A stretch of 32,629 bases of DNA from Bacillota bacterium (GTDB lineage Bacteria > Bacillota > Clostridia > Lachnospirales > CAG-274): assembly GCA_017460805.1 (NCBI GenBank), contig JAFUAF010000001.1, positions 1-32,629 on the forward strand, in the 5' to 3' direction. The notes beneath the pieces are model-generated. The model did not search any database. It was not told the DNA's origin and worked only from the letters and a program-made list of their open reading frames with translations. Made by a program: the position numbers and the translations under genes. The first letter of the stretch is position 1. Every line of letters begins with the position of its first letter. This document shows, one piece after another, positions 1-6,353 of the stretch.

Positions 1-50
1 TGCAAAATATCTTCCGTTTTTGTATACCCGACCAAAGAATTATTTTCCAT
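1..50 (-). CDS. Start of an unidentified gene, cut by the left edge
   Basis: An open frame starts at an ATG on the minus strand and runs off the window. It begins MENNSLVGYTKTEDIL. A purine-rich GGGAGAAGG sits about 5 bases before the ATG, and a plausible promoter lies 47-75 bases upstream. Only 16 codons are visible, too few to assign a family. I call it a gene because start, ribosome site and promoter line up. Confidence 0.5.
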   Translation of the reverse strand, partial: MENNSLVGYTKTEDIL

Positions 51-96
51 AAAAACCTTCTCCCAACATATTTTTCCGTTCGTTATTTATATACAA

Positions 97-125
97 ATTA
101 TAACATATATGTTTCAAATCTACAA
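97..125 (-). promoter_or_regulatory. Probable sigma-A promoter for the left-edge gene
   Basis: Read on the minus strand: TTGTAG, 17 bases, then a perfect TATAAT, about 47 bases before the left-edge ATG. The -35 is weak; the -10 is canonical. Confidence 0.45.
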
Positions 126-245
126 TATTTTTTATTCTTCTGTATAGTATTATTCCATATTTATTGTCCATAAATCAGCACAATAAAATGATTTTGCATC
201 AATAATTTTTCCGCAGGAAAACATCGGGGTCTGGGGTGTGCATCC

Positions 246-345
246 AGTAAACTGTGAGTGGCTCGCCTGTATGGGGGTGTATTGGGAATTTGTGATTTTC
301 ACAATACAAAAATACCCAAACGGAAAGCCACTCGCTATGTTTACT
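246..345. repeat. Nested inverted repeat, about 100 bases
   Basis: The outer arms are 246-263 and 326-345. Read inward from each end, both begin AGTAAAC and finish GAGTGGCT, with a 2-3 base difference between those blocks. Inside, TGTATTG at 278-284 pairs with CAATACA at 302-308. The DNA could form a long hairpin or be a small mobile repeat. I know of no named RNA family with this shape. Confidence 0.5.
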
Positions 346-572
346 AAAAAAGTTTGTGACTGTTTCAAAAATAGGAGGACTGTTGATTTTTGAAAAAAAT
401 TTCTGTAAAACATTTTTTGCCTGTTTTACAAGAAAAATTTATACATAATTCTATTTCAATATGTCGCATAATTTTAAAAAATATAACAGATTTTTCAGTA
501 ACAGCATTATAACCTGAAATTTCATATCTGTCAAATAAAAATACTGCATCTCATTTTTTTGCAAGCACATCC

Positions 573-642
573 AGTGTCGTTCCACTTTAAAATATCAAAC
601 ATCAATCGTTATTGATATTTTTATTTTAAAAGTGTCATTCCA
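573..642. repeat. AT-rich palindrome flanked by 12-bp direct repeats
   Basis: AGTGTCGTTCCA at 573-584 recurs as AGTGTCATTCCA at 631-642 (11 of 12 match). Between and overlapping them lies a palindrome: CACTTTAAAAT at 583-593 pairs with ATTTTAAAAGTG at 623-634 (one bulged base), and ATCAAT at 601-606 pairs with ATTGAT at 611-616. It sits just outside the XRE/xis/int module, so it could be an end of that element, but I could not find a matching site beyond the integrase. Confidence 0.45.
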
Positions 643-700
643 TTGGAGGACTTGTTAGGAATCACCCTAAAACCTGATGGTTTCGCTTTGCGAAATGAAT

Positions 701-777
701 AAAAAAAGACTGACCGCTTAGCCGAGGCCAAAACCCACACAGGCTCTGGCACTCGGCGCACAAAAGCGGTCAATCTT
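701..777 (-). terminator. Elaborate intrinsic terminator of the XRE gene
   Basis: Bases 706-719 pair with 764-777 (13 of 14), and 721-730 pair with 747-757 around one bulge, giving a long two-part stem. Read on the minus strand, the hairpin is followed by seven T. The stop codon of the XRE gene at 770-772 lies inside the first arm. Confidence 0.75.
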
Positions 778-1303
778 CGTCAAGTATTGCGGCGTAATTT
801 CTGATAACAATTCCATCTGTATCTTTCTTTATAACAGCGGGGTTATCAAGTGCGGCGGTCTTGTATTTATTGTAATACTCGTCTGCCTTTTCGGTTACGG
901 CGGTTTTGGCTTCGTCATTGGTTATATTTTCGACCTCGCCCTTGATCTCCGCCGTTTTTGTTTTGGCAGTGTACCACTCACCCATAAACTTTTTCAAAAA
1001 CTCGTTATTGAATTTCAGGTAAACATCTTTCCCCTTTTTCGTCAATTCAATATCCGTTGCAATATCAAGCATAAAAAGCAGGGCAGCTACATCTCCGACC
1101 GTTGCAATATCAAAGTCATAAAACACACTCTCCGAAACTTGCAGACCTGCCGCAATTTTTTTAAGCTGTTCAGCCTTTGGATTTCTTATGCCAAGTTCAT
1201 ATTTTCTGATACTTCCCTCGATAATTCCGCACGCATCGCCAAGCTGCTTTTGTGTCCAACCTCTGTGTTCACGGAACGCTCTGATTTTTTCGCCGATTGT
1301 CAT
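770..1303 (-). CDS. XRE-family helix-turn-helix repressor of the integrated module
   Basis: The protein has 177 residues. An HTH_3/XRE domain fills residues 1-60 (GEKIRAFREHRGWTQKQLGD, then SIRKYELGIRNPKAEQLKKIA). The rest is a charged, mostly helical C-terminal region of no family I recognise. The ATG at 1303 is preceded by GGAAGTG at suitable spacing. The gene is divergent from xis/int and shares a 170-base regulatory gap with them, the usual layout of a conjugative-transposon or prophage control region. Its likely job is to repress the xis-int promoter and perhaps its own; this is inferred from position. It ends in a strong terminator. Confidence 0.85.
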   Translation of the reverse strand: MTIGEKIRAFREHRGWTQKQLGDACGIIEGSIRKYELGIRNPKAEQLKKIAAGLQVSESVFYDFDIATVGDVAALLFMLDIATDIELTKKGKDVYLKFNNEFLKKFMGEWYTAKTKTAEIKGEVENITNDEAKTAVTEKADEYYNKYKTAALDNPAVIKKDTDGIVIRNYAAILDED

Positions 1304-1336
1304 AATATTTCACTTCCGTTTCTTTTATTTTACAAT

Positions 1337-1365
1337 AGTATAACATATAGTCCTTATTTTGTAAA
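1337..1365 (-). promoter_or_regulatory. Sigma-A promoter of the XRE gene
   Basis: Minus strand: TTTACA, 17 bases, TATACT, ending 34 bases before the XRE ATG. ACAATAGT at 1332-1339 overlaps the -10 and recurs at 1423-1430 beside the divergent promoter, so it may be a repressor half-site. Confidence 0.7.
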
Positions 1366-1381
1366 TATTTAAAATTTACAC

Positions 1382-1410
1382 TTGACAAAGACACAAAGAG
1401 GACTTATAAT
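1382..1410 (+). promoter_or_regulatory. Consensus sigma-A promoter for xis-int
   Basis: A perfect TTGACA at 1382-1387, a 17-base spacer and a perfect TATAAT at 1405-1410. Such a strong promoter in front of xis implies it is normally held off by a repressor, for which the divergent XRE protein is the obvious candidate. Confidence 0.85.
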
Positions 1411-1419
1411 ATATTTACA

Positions 1420-1433
1420 GTCACAATAGTGAC
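1420..1433. promoter_or_regulatory. Candidate XRE operator palindrome
   Basis: GTCAC, AATA, GTGAC: a perfect 5-bp-arm palindrome starting 10 bases after the xis-int -10, about where transcription begins. It contains the ACAATAGT also found over the XRE -10. Assignment as operator is inference. Confidence 0.45.
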
Positions 1434-1473
1434 TTGATGGGATATTATAAAAAATAACGAAAGGAGGAATTAT

Positions 1474-1671
1474 ATGACCAATAACATTTCAATAGAACAC
1501 AAATATAATCTGACGGTCAAAGAAGCGGCGGAATATTTCAATATCGGTGAGAATAAACTGCGTGAGATAACCGACAGAAATGATTGTCCGTTTGTGCTTT
1601 GGGTAGGTAACAAACGCCTTATAAAGCGACCTGCACTTGAAAAATATCTTGAAACGCAATTTTCTGTATAA
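1474..1671 (+). CDS. xis: Excisionase-like DNA-binding protein (Tn916 Xis type)
   Basis: This is a 65-residue basic protein. Residues 10-40 read TVKEAAEYFNIGENKLREIT, the winged-helix pattern of MerR/excisionase proteins, followed by GNKRLIKRPALEKYLE, which closely matches the C-terminal half of Tn916-family excisionases. The start has a strong AAAGGAGG ribosome site 6 bases upstream. It lies 81 bases before the integrase and both are read from the promoter at 1382-1410. Family role: it bends the element ends and directs the integrase toward excision. With the integrase frameshifted it may no longer have a partner. Confidence 0.85.
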   Translation: MTNNISIEHKYNLTVKEAAEYFNIGENKLREITDRNDCPFVLWVGNKRLIKRPALEKYLETQFSV

Positions 1672-1752
1672 CATAATTAAAAATAGAAAAAAGGAGAGTG
1701 ATGTGCTATAATCAAGATACATACAGTTGCCGCTCCGAAAGGACGGATAACG

Positions 1753-2963
1753 ATGAAAAAAAGAAAAGATAAATATGGCAGAGTTTTAAAAGAGGGCGAG
1801 GGTCTTCGCAAAGATGGGCTTTATCAGAACCGCTACAACGGCATTGACGGCAAACGTAAGACGGTCTACGCAAAAACTTTGGATGTGCTGCGTGAAAAGG
1901 AACAGGAAATTCACAGCGATATTTACAACGGATTTTGCAACACCGACAAAAATATAACCATTGACCAAATGTTTGCGAGATGTGCGGCGAACAGGCAATT
2001 TTTAAAACCTCGTTCGAGGGAAGTTTACGAATATTGCTACAACAAGCACGCAAAGCCTGTTATCGGGGCAAAAAAGATGCGTGATATAAAATATTCGGAT
2101 ATGGTCTTGTACTTCAAATATCTTGCCAACGAACAGCATTTGAGTTTAAGTTCGATGCGTTCTATCTATCATTCGCTTACGCCGCTGTTCAAAATGGCAC
2201 TGCGTGACGGAATAATAAAGATAGACCCGATAGACGGAGTTTTTGCTGAAATACGCAAAATGTATCAGCTGACACCAAATAAACGTAATGCGGTATCACA
2301 GGAAAACCTCAATAAACTTGCAAATTTCATAGCAAATTCACGCAAGGACAGCAAGTATTTGAATATTTTTCTTACACTTGCGCTGACAGGTATGAGAGTT
2401 TCGGAATTATGCGGTTTGATGTGGCAAGACATTGACTTTGAAAACGAAACGATAAGCGTTGAACGCACGGTTGTTTATCTGAGCAAAGAAAACAAAAAAA
2501 TCGTGCAGACCCCGAAAAGCGAGTCGGGCATAAGGCAGATACCTATGATGTCAAAATTAAAGGATATTTTACTCGAAATGCACGAAAACCAAAAGAATAT
2601 GCCGCCGATAACCTGCGGCGAATATTCGGGTTTCGTTTTCGGCACAAAGACAGGTGCGCCCTACATCGCCAAAGACGTTGAGGATAAATTCAGAAACGCT
2701 CTTAAACATTACAACGCTTATGAAACAGAACAGGCAAAACTCAAAAACCGCGAACCCGCACTTATAGAGAATTGCTGCCCCCACAGTTTGCGTCACAGCT
2801 TTTGCAGTTTGCTTTGTGAAAACGATGTAAACATTAAAACCATTCAAGAAATAATGGGCATAAAAACGTCGCAACAACGATCAATATCTATTCCGAGGTA
2901 AGCGATATAAAAAAGCGTAATGAACTCCGCCAATTAGAAGAAAAATTCATTTCAATTAATTAA
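1753..2963 (+). pseudogene. int: Tyrosine integrase of the Tn916 family, frameshifted near its 3' end
   Basis: The intact frame gives 382 residues to a stop at 2901. The N-terminal AP2-like arm-binding domain (residues 15-60, KDGLYQNRYNGIDGKRKTVY), the SAM-like core-binding domain (65-165) and most of the catalytic domain are present, with the catalytic Arg in TGMRVSEL and the His-x-x-Arg in HSLRHSF. After QEIMG the frame should continue GHKNVATTINIYSEV, and that sequence exists in another frame, running to a TAA at 2961-2963 with the catalytic Tyr at 2889-2891. One missing G in the GGG run at 2856-2858 explains it. As read, the protein lacks the nucleophile and would be dead. It could also be a sequencing error in a homopolymer. 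Confidence 0.9.
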
Positions 2964-3041
2964 ATGGTTTTACACCAATCTTACACCGATTTATCGGACA
3001 TTTTCGTGAAATTATAATAAGATATATCATAATCAAATTTA

Positions 3042-3113
3042 TACCGCCCTTTTCAAAACAGCTGTTTGAGAGGTTTTGAAAATCTATGACAGGGTATAGA
3101 AAAAGGGCGGTAC
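3042..3113. terminator. Two-layer hairpin after the integrase
   Basis: TACCGCCCTTTT from 3042 pairs with AAAAGGGCGGTA ending at 3113, and inside it TTTTCAAAAC at 3050-3059 pairs with GTTTTGAAAA at 3073-3082. The two inverted repeats overlap slightly, so they compete. It lies between int and the convergent dockerin gene and probably ends transcription. There is no clean T-run, so termination is inferred. Confidence 0.5.
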
Positions 3114-3138
3114 TAATTATCATTTGACATAACAGCCT

Positions 3139-3675
3139 TTAATTAAGTATCTTTATAACATCAAGAATATCCTGCTTGCCGTCCGAGTTATAATCGGCGG
3201 CATCAAGCTGTTTTTCGTCAAGTTCCGTGCTGTTGCAGAGATATTCGAGCAAAAGCCTTGCATCTGCCTTGTTGATATCTCCGTTGCCGTCAACATCGCC
3301 TTTTATATTAAGCACATTTATCTTTACATACTTGCTGTTGGTATAGTTTTCACCGTTTACGGCGCTTACATGGTAAACAAAATCGCTGTGATAATATTGT
3401 ATCTTTCTGGATATGGAGTAGGTGTTTTCCGTGGTCTCGATAGGTGACGACGTCATCGAACCGCTGTTGCCTATGCGTTTTGAATATCCCCAGACATATT
3501 TTTCGCCGCTTTCGTCACAGATAAGCATAACATTCTGCCCCGTGTAAACATCAACAGTCTGTACCGTGTCGCCCTCAAAAGGGATATGTACATAGGTTAT
3601 CTCCGCCGCAGACAGGTTTGTAAGCATAGCCGCCGTACATAAAACCAAGGCAGCCGCCTGTTTAAATAATTTCAT
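3139..3675 (-). CDS. Secreted protein with a C-terminal dockerin-like domain
   Basis: The protein has 178 residues. The start at 3675 is chosen because AAAGGAGAG lies 7 bases upstream and the protein then opens with a typical signal peptide (MKLFKQAAALVLCTAAMLT, cleavage near LSAA); a longer in-frame start has no such site. Residues 25-120 are beta-rich and might be an Ig-like or carbohydrate-associated module, but I do not recognise the family. Residues 125-178 carry two EF-hand-like loops, GDVDGNGDINKADA and DYNSDGKQDILDV, the type I dockerin pattern. Dockerins bind cohesins on scaffoldins or cell-surface proteins; no cohesin is in the window. It has its own promoter. Confidence 0.8.
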   Translation of the reverse strand: MKLFKQAAALVLCTAAMLTNLSAAEITYVHIPFEGDTVQTVDVYTGQNVMLICDESGEKYVWGYSKRIGNSGSMTSSPIETTENTYSISRKIQYYHSDFVYHVSAVNGENYTNSKYVKINVLNIKGDVDGNGDINKADARLLLEYLCNSTELDEKQLDAADYNSDGKQDILDVIKILN

Positions 3676-3708
3676 AAAATTCTCTCCTTTGTAATAATTT
3701 CCAAAACT

Positions 3709-3737
3709 ATAATAGCATATTTTGCGAACTATTGCAA
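3709..3737 (-). promoter_or_regulatory. Promoter of the dockerin protein gene
   Basis: Minus strand: TTGCAA, 17 bases, TATTAT, about 34 bases before the chosen ATG. This supports the downstream start at 3675 over longer readings. Confidence 0.6.
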
Positions 3738-3809
3738 GATAATTCTGACGTAAATACAAGAGAACCATGAAATTACGTGTATTTTTTTGTCCGAACAAAG
3801 AAAATAATT

Positions 3810-4457
3810 TTATCCTTTGAATAATTGTACCCAGTAAGGACTGCCGTTATTGTATACATAGCCCACACCGAGCTGTGTATAGCTTTTACCGAGGATGTTT
3901 TTCCTGTGGCCGTCCGAGTTCATCCATGCACTCATTACAGCCTGCGGGGTTTTCTGTCCTTTGGCAATGTTTTCGCCTGCCGCGCGGTAGCTGATGCCGA
4001 ATTTTTTCATCATCTCAAAGGGCGAGCCGTAAGTCGGCGAGGTATGGGAGAAATAATTCTTTGCTTTCATATCCTCGGCCTTGGCCTGAGCGGCGGTGCA
4101 GAGCTGTGTATCGAGGGTAAGGGCAGGGAGTCCGTTTGCGGCACGTTCTTTATTTACAATAGAAAGAATTTGATTTGCAACTGTCATATCGGGTTGTTGT
4201 ACCGTATTCTGTGAAGCTGTTTGAGTGCTTGCCTGTGTGGTCGTTTGTGCTGCGGGTTTTGTTGTCTGTGCGGTCGGCTTGTAAACAGTCTGTGTATATG
4301 TATTGAAATACTGTCTCAAAAACTGCTGAAGCGTTTTGTCATTGACATTTGTGCCGACATTTGTGCTTGCGGAATAGTAATATGTACGCACGGCGGCGCA
4401 GGTATTTACGCTTGAAGTCATTGTCAATAATGCAAGTAATATCAAAGTTTTTTTCAT
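3810..4457 (-). CDS. Secreted CAP/SCP-domain protein (YkwD-like)
   Basis: The protein has 215 residues. A signal peptide fills residues 1-22 (MKKTLILLALLTMTSSVNTCAA). A Thr/Gln/Ala-rich linker at about 58-90 (repeated TTKPAAQTTTQAS-like units) resembles the flexible stalks of secreted Clostridia proteins. The CAP domain covers about 93-215: ILSIVNKERAANGLPAL, YFSHTSP, GENIAKG and MNSDGHRKNIL are its hallmark motifs, with the conserved His/Glu/His set in place. The bacterial family is widespread and extracellular, linked to wall or spore functions, with no proven single activity. A GGAGG ribosome site precedes the start. A weaker promoter (TTTACT, 18 bases, TACAAT) lies upstream. Confidence 0.88.
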   Translation of the reverse strand: MKKTLILLALLTMTSSVNTCAAVRTYYYSASTNVGTNVNDKTLQQFLRQYFNTYTQTVYKPTAQTTKPAAQTTTQASTQTASQNTVQQPDMTVANQILSIVNKERAANGLPALTLDTQLCTAAQAKAEDMKAKNYFSHTSPTYGSPFEMMKKFGISYRAAGENIAKGQKTPQAVMSAWMNSDGHRKNILGKSYTQLGVGYVYNNGSPYWVQLFKG

Positions 4458-4600
4458 AATGATTACCTCCGTTTTAATTTTTTTTCTTTATCGTAATAAT
4501 ATTGTAACGTATTCTTAACACAAAAGTAAATGCAAAATTATTGGCAGAACAGGCATAAAAAGGCAGTTTCGTGATAATAATAAAAAAGAGAAAAAAAGTC

Positions 4601-4629
4601 TTGACAAACGCAATTAAATTGTGTACAAT
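4601..4629 (+). promoter_or_regulatory. Consensus promoter of the peroxide operon
   Basis: A perfect TTGACA at 4601-4606, 17 bases, TACAAT at 4624-4629, 45 bases before the glutathione peroxidase ATG. The spacer and -10 are covered by the palindrome at 4611-4636, so a bound repressor would block RNA polymerase. Confidence 0.85.
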
Positions 4630-4636
4630 GTAATTG
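4611..4636. promoter_or_regulatory. OhrR-type operator
   Basis: The arms CAATTAAATTGTG (4611-4623) and TACAATGTAATTG (4624-4636) are inverted copies matching at 11 of 13 positions. The AATTGT/ACAATT core is, from memory, the same as in the Bacillus subtilis ohrA operator bound by OhrR. The last gene of this operon encodes a close OhrR homologue, so site and regulator occur together. Binding itself is inferred. Confidence 0.75.
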
Positions 4637-4674
4637 TAAACAAGTTGAGAGTCGAAAAAATGGAGGATAAAATT

Positions 4675-5217
4675 ATGACAGTATATGATTTTAAAGTAAA
4701 AGCAATGGACGGCAGCGAAGTTTCATTAGAGAAATACAAGGGCAAGGTGCTTTTGATAGTAAATACGGCAACGGGCTGCGGTTTTACACCACAGTACAAG
4801 GACTTGCAGGAACTGTATGACGAACACCAAAAAGACGGTCTGGAGATACTTGATTTCCCCTGCAACCAGTTTGCAGACCAGGCACCCGGTACGGACGAGG
4901 AGATACACACATTCTGCACGGGTCGTTTCGGCATGACTTTCCCGCAGTTTTCCAAGATAGATGTAAACGGCGAAAATGCCATACCGCTTTACAAGTGGAT
5001 AGTGGAGAACACCAAGTTTGAGGGCTTTGACAAAAATCCCATGGGACTTATGCTCGGCGGTGTTATCAAAAAATACGACAAGGACTATAAGGAAAACAGC
5101 AAGATAAAGTGGAACTTCACAAAAATCCTTATCGACAGAGAGGGCAGAATCGCTGCACGCTTTGAGCCCACAACGGACATGAAAAAGGTAAAAGCGAAAG
5201 TAGAGGAGTTGTTATAA
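4675..5217 (+). CDS. Glutathione peroxidase-family thiol peroxidase
   Basis: The protein has 180 residues, cytoplasmic. It reduces hydrogen peroxide or organic hydroperoxides; bacterial cysteine members usually take electrons from thioredoxin rather than glutathione. The peroxidatic Cys35 lies in NTATGCGFTPQY, encoded by TGC, so it is not a selenoprotein. FPCNQF gives Gln65 and a second Cys63, and KWNFTKIL gives Trp146-Asn147, completing the catalytic set. The loop before KIKWNF contains the GFDKNPMGLML variation. The start at 4675 follows TGGAGG; an upstream in-frame ATG would lie in the promoter. It is first in the OhrR operon and its stop overlaps the next start (TAATG). Confidence 0.93.
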   Translation: MTVYDFKVKAMDGSEVSLEKYKGKVLLIVNTATGCGFTPQYKDLQELYDEHQKDGLEILDFPCNQFADQAPGTDEEIHTFCTGRFGMTFPQFSKIDVNGENAIPLYKWIVENTKFEGFDKNPMGLMLGGVIKKYDKDYKENSKIKWNFTKILIDREGRIAARFEPTTDMKKVKAKVEELL

Positions 5218-5468
5218 TGCAGTACAATTACAAAACACAGGGCGTTTGTGCGCAGAATATCAGTTTTGAATTAGAGGACGGCAAGGTGAGAAATGTTAGT
5301 TTTACGGGCGGATGCAACGGCAATTTAAAGGCTGTTTCAAAGCTTGTGGACGGCATGACACCCGACGAGATAAATGATGTGCTTGCAGGCAATACCTGCG
5401 GTTTTCGTAATACTTCCTGCGCCGATCAGCTTGCAAAGGCTGTAATGGCGGCTAAGGAAGCACAGTGA
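5217..5468 (+). CDS. TSCPD-domain small protein (TIGR03905-like)
   Basis: The protein has 83 residues. It contains the TSCPD pattern, ending in CGFRNTSCADQLAKAV, a module known as the C-terminal part of B12-dependent ribonucleotide reductases and as free-standing small proteins in Clostridia. Four cysteines (11, 33, 61, 68) are arranged GVC, GGC, NTC, TSC and could bind a metal or take part in thiol chemistry; that is inference. Translation is coupled to the peroxidase by a one-base TAATG overlap, with GAGGAG just upstream. Function is unknown; the context points to oxidative stress. Confidence 0.8.
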   Translation: MQYNYKTQGVCAQNISFELEDGKVRNVSFTGGCNGNLKAVSKLVDGMTPDEINDVLAGNTCGFRNTSCADQLAKAVMAAKEAQ

Positions 5469-5478
5469 GGTGGAGAAG

Positions 5479-5895
5479 ATGAATATTGCGGTAAGATACT
5501 ATACACGTTCGGGTAATACAAAAAAGATAGCCGATGCGATAGCGCAGGCTGTCGGTGTTGAGGCAAAGACAGTAGGTGCGCCGCTTTCGGAAAAGACAGA
5601 TGTGCTTTTTCTTGGCAGCTCTGTTTATGCGGGCGGTGTCGATACGGCTGTTATAAATTTTATCAAAGAAAACAAGGACAATATCGGCATGGTCTACAAT
5701 TTCAGCACGGCTGCTTTCCCGATGTCTACCTACAAAAATGTCAGAAAAGTATGTGACGAATTGGGTATAAAAATGGCAGTCGAAAACTTCAAATGCAGAG
5801 GCTCGTTTACACTAATGAACAAAAACAGACCGAACGAAGCCGACTTGAAAGAGGCTGCGGAATTTGCTAAAAGTGCGGTGGGACAGCAAAAATGA
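5479..5895 (+). CDS. Flavodoxin-like protein
   Basis: The protein has 138 residues. The FMN phosphate loop is at the N-terminus (YTRSGNTKKIADAIA, residues 8-22), followed by DVLFLGSSVYAGG, the second flavin-contact region of flavodoxin folds. It probably carries FMN and passes electrons. Given the operon it could supply reductant to the peroxidase or repair flavin-dependent damage, which is inference. I chose the ATG at 5479, with AGGTGG 5 bases upstream, over an in-frame GTG at 5470 inside that site. Its stop overlaps the ohrR start (ATGA). Confidence 0.88.
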   Translation: MNIAVRYYTRSGNTKKIADAIAQAVGVEAKTVGAPLSEKTDVLFLGSSVYAGGVDTAVINFIKENKDNIGMVYNFSTAAFPMSTYKNVRKVCDELGIKMAVENFKCRGSFTLMNKNRPNEADLKEAAEFAKSAVGQQK

Positions 5896-6320
5896 ATTAT
5901 GATGTGTTAAAGCTTGAAAATCAGCTTTGTTTCCCGCTTTATGCCTGCTCAAAGGAGATAATAAGGCGCTATAAGCCGTTCCTTGATGATATCGACCTGA
6001 CCTACACCCAGTATATTGCAATGATGATACTGTGGGAGGAGGAACAGGCAACGGTCAAGGAACTCGGCACAAGGCTGTATCTTGATTCGGGCACGCTTAC
6101 GCCCGTTCTGAAAAAGCTGGAGAGCAAAGGCTATATCGAGAGAAAACGCTCCGACACGGACGAGAGAAATCTGATAGTCTCCGTAACGGACGAGGGAAAA
6201 AAACTTCGCGAACGCGCCGTTTGCATCCCCGAAAAAATGGCGGGCTGTGTAAACCTTGAAAAAGAAGAAGCGGAACAGCTTTACAGAATTTTATATAAGA
6301 TGCTCGGCTGCATGGAATAA
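5892..6320 (+). CDS. ohrR: OhrR-like MarR-family peroxide sensor and repressor
   Basis: The protein has 142 residues and resembles Bacillus subtilis OhrR along its whole length as I remember it: KLENQLCFPLYA with the sensing Cys13, RYKPFLD with Tyr27, DLTYTQY with Tyr38, and the winged helix around LYLDSGTLTPVLKKLE and the DERN wing. Those Tyr residues hydrogen-bond the reactive Cys in the family. Oxidation of the Cys by organic peroxide releases DNA. Extra cysteines at 19, 111, 119 and 140 leave a two-cysteine mechanism possible. It is last in an operon starting with a promoter covered by an OhrR-type palindrome, so autoregulation is likely. The start overlaps the flavodoxin stop. Confidence 0.92.
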   Translation: MNYDVLKLENQLCFPLYACSKEIIRRYKPFLDDIDLTYTQYIAMMILWEEEQATVKELGTRLYLDSGTLTPVLKKLESKGYIERKRSDTDERNLIVSVTDEGKKLRERAVCIPEKMAGCVNLEKEEAEQLYRILYKMLGCME

Positions 6321-6351
6321 AAAAGACGGAGTTTTTTGCTCCGCCTTTTTT
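6321..6351. terminator. Bidirectional terminator between ohrR and the lipoprotein gene
   Basis: GACGGAG at 6325-6331 and CTCCGCC at 6339-6345 form a short stem around a T-rich loop. A T-run follows on the plus strand and an A-run precedes it, so both convergent genes can end here. Confidence 0.8.
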
Positions 6352-6353
6352 GC

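Larger units (their letters stand above)
126..700. other. Non-coding stretch with inverted repeats
   Basis: About 575 bases between the left-edge promoter and the XRE terminator hold no convincing gene. The region is AT-rich and contains the nested inverted repeat at 246-345, the palindrome with flanking direct repeats at 573-642, and a small hairpin at 681-695 (TTTCGC, three T, GCGAAA). A minus-strand open frame crosses 150-413, but it reads through the inverted repeat and lacks a ribosome site. Confidence 0.6.

Noticed and set aside
150..413. 87-codon minus-strand open frame
   Set aside because: No ribosome site; it reads through the inverted repeat at 246-345, and its composition looks like translated repeat DNA.
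4675..5217. Possible selenocysteine glutathione peroxidase
   Set aside because: The catalytic position is encoded by TGC, an ordinary cysteine codon, and there is no in-frame TGA.
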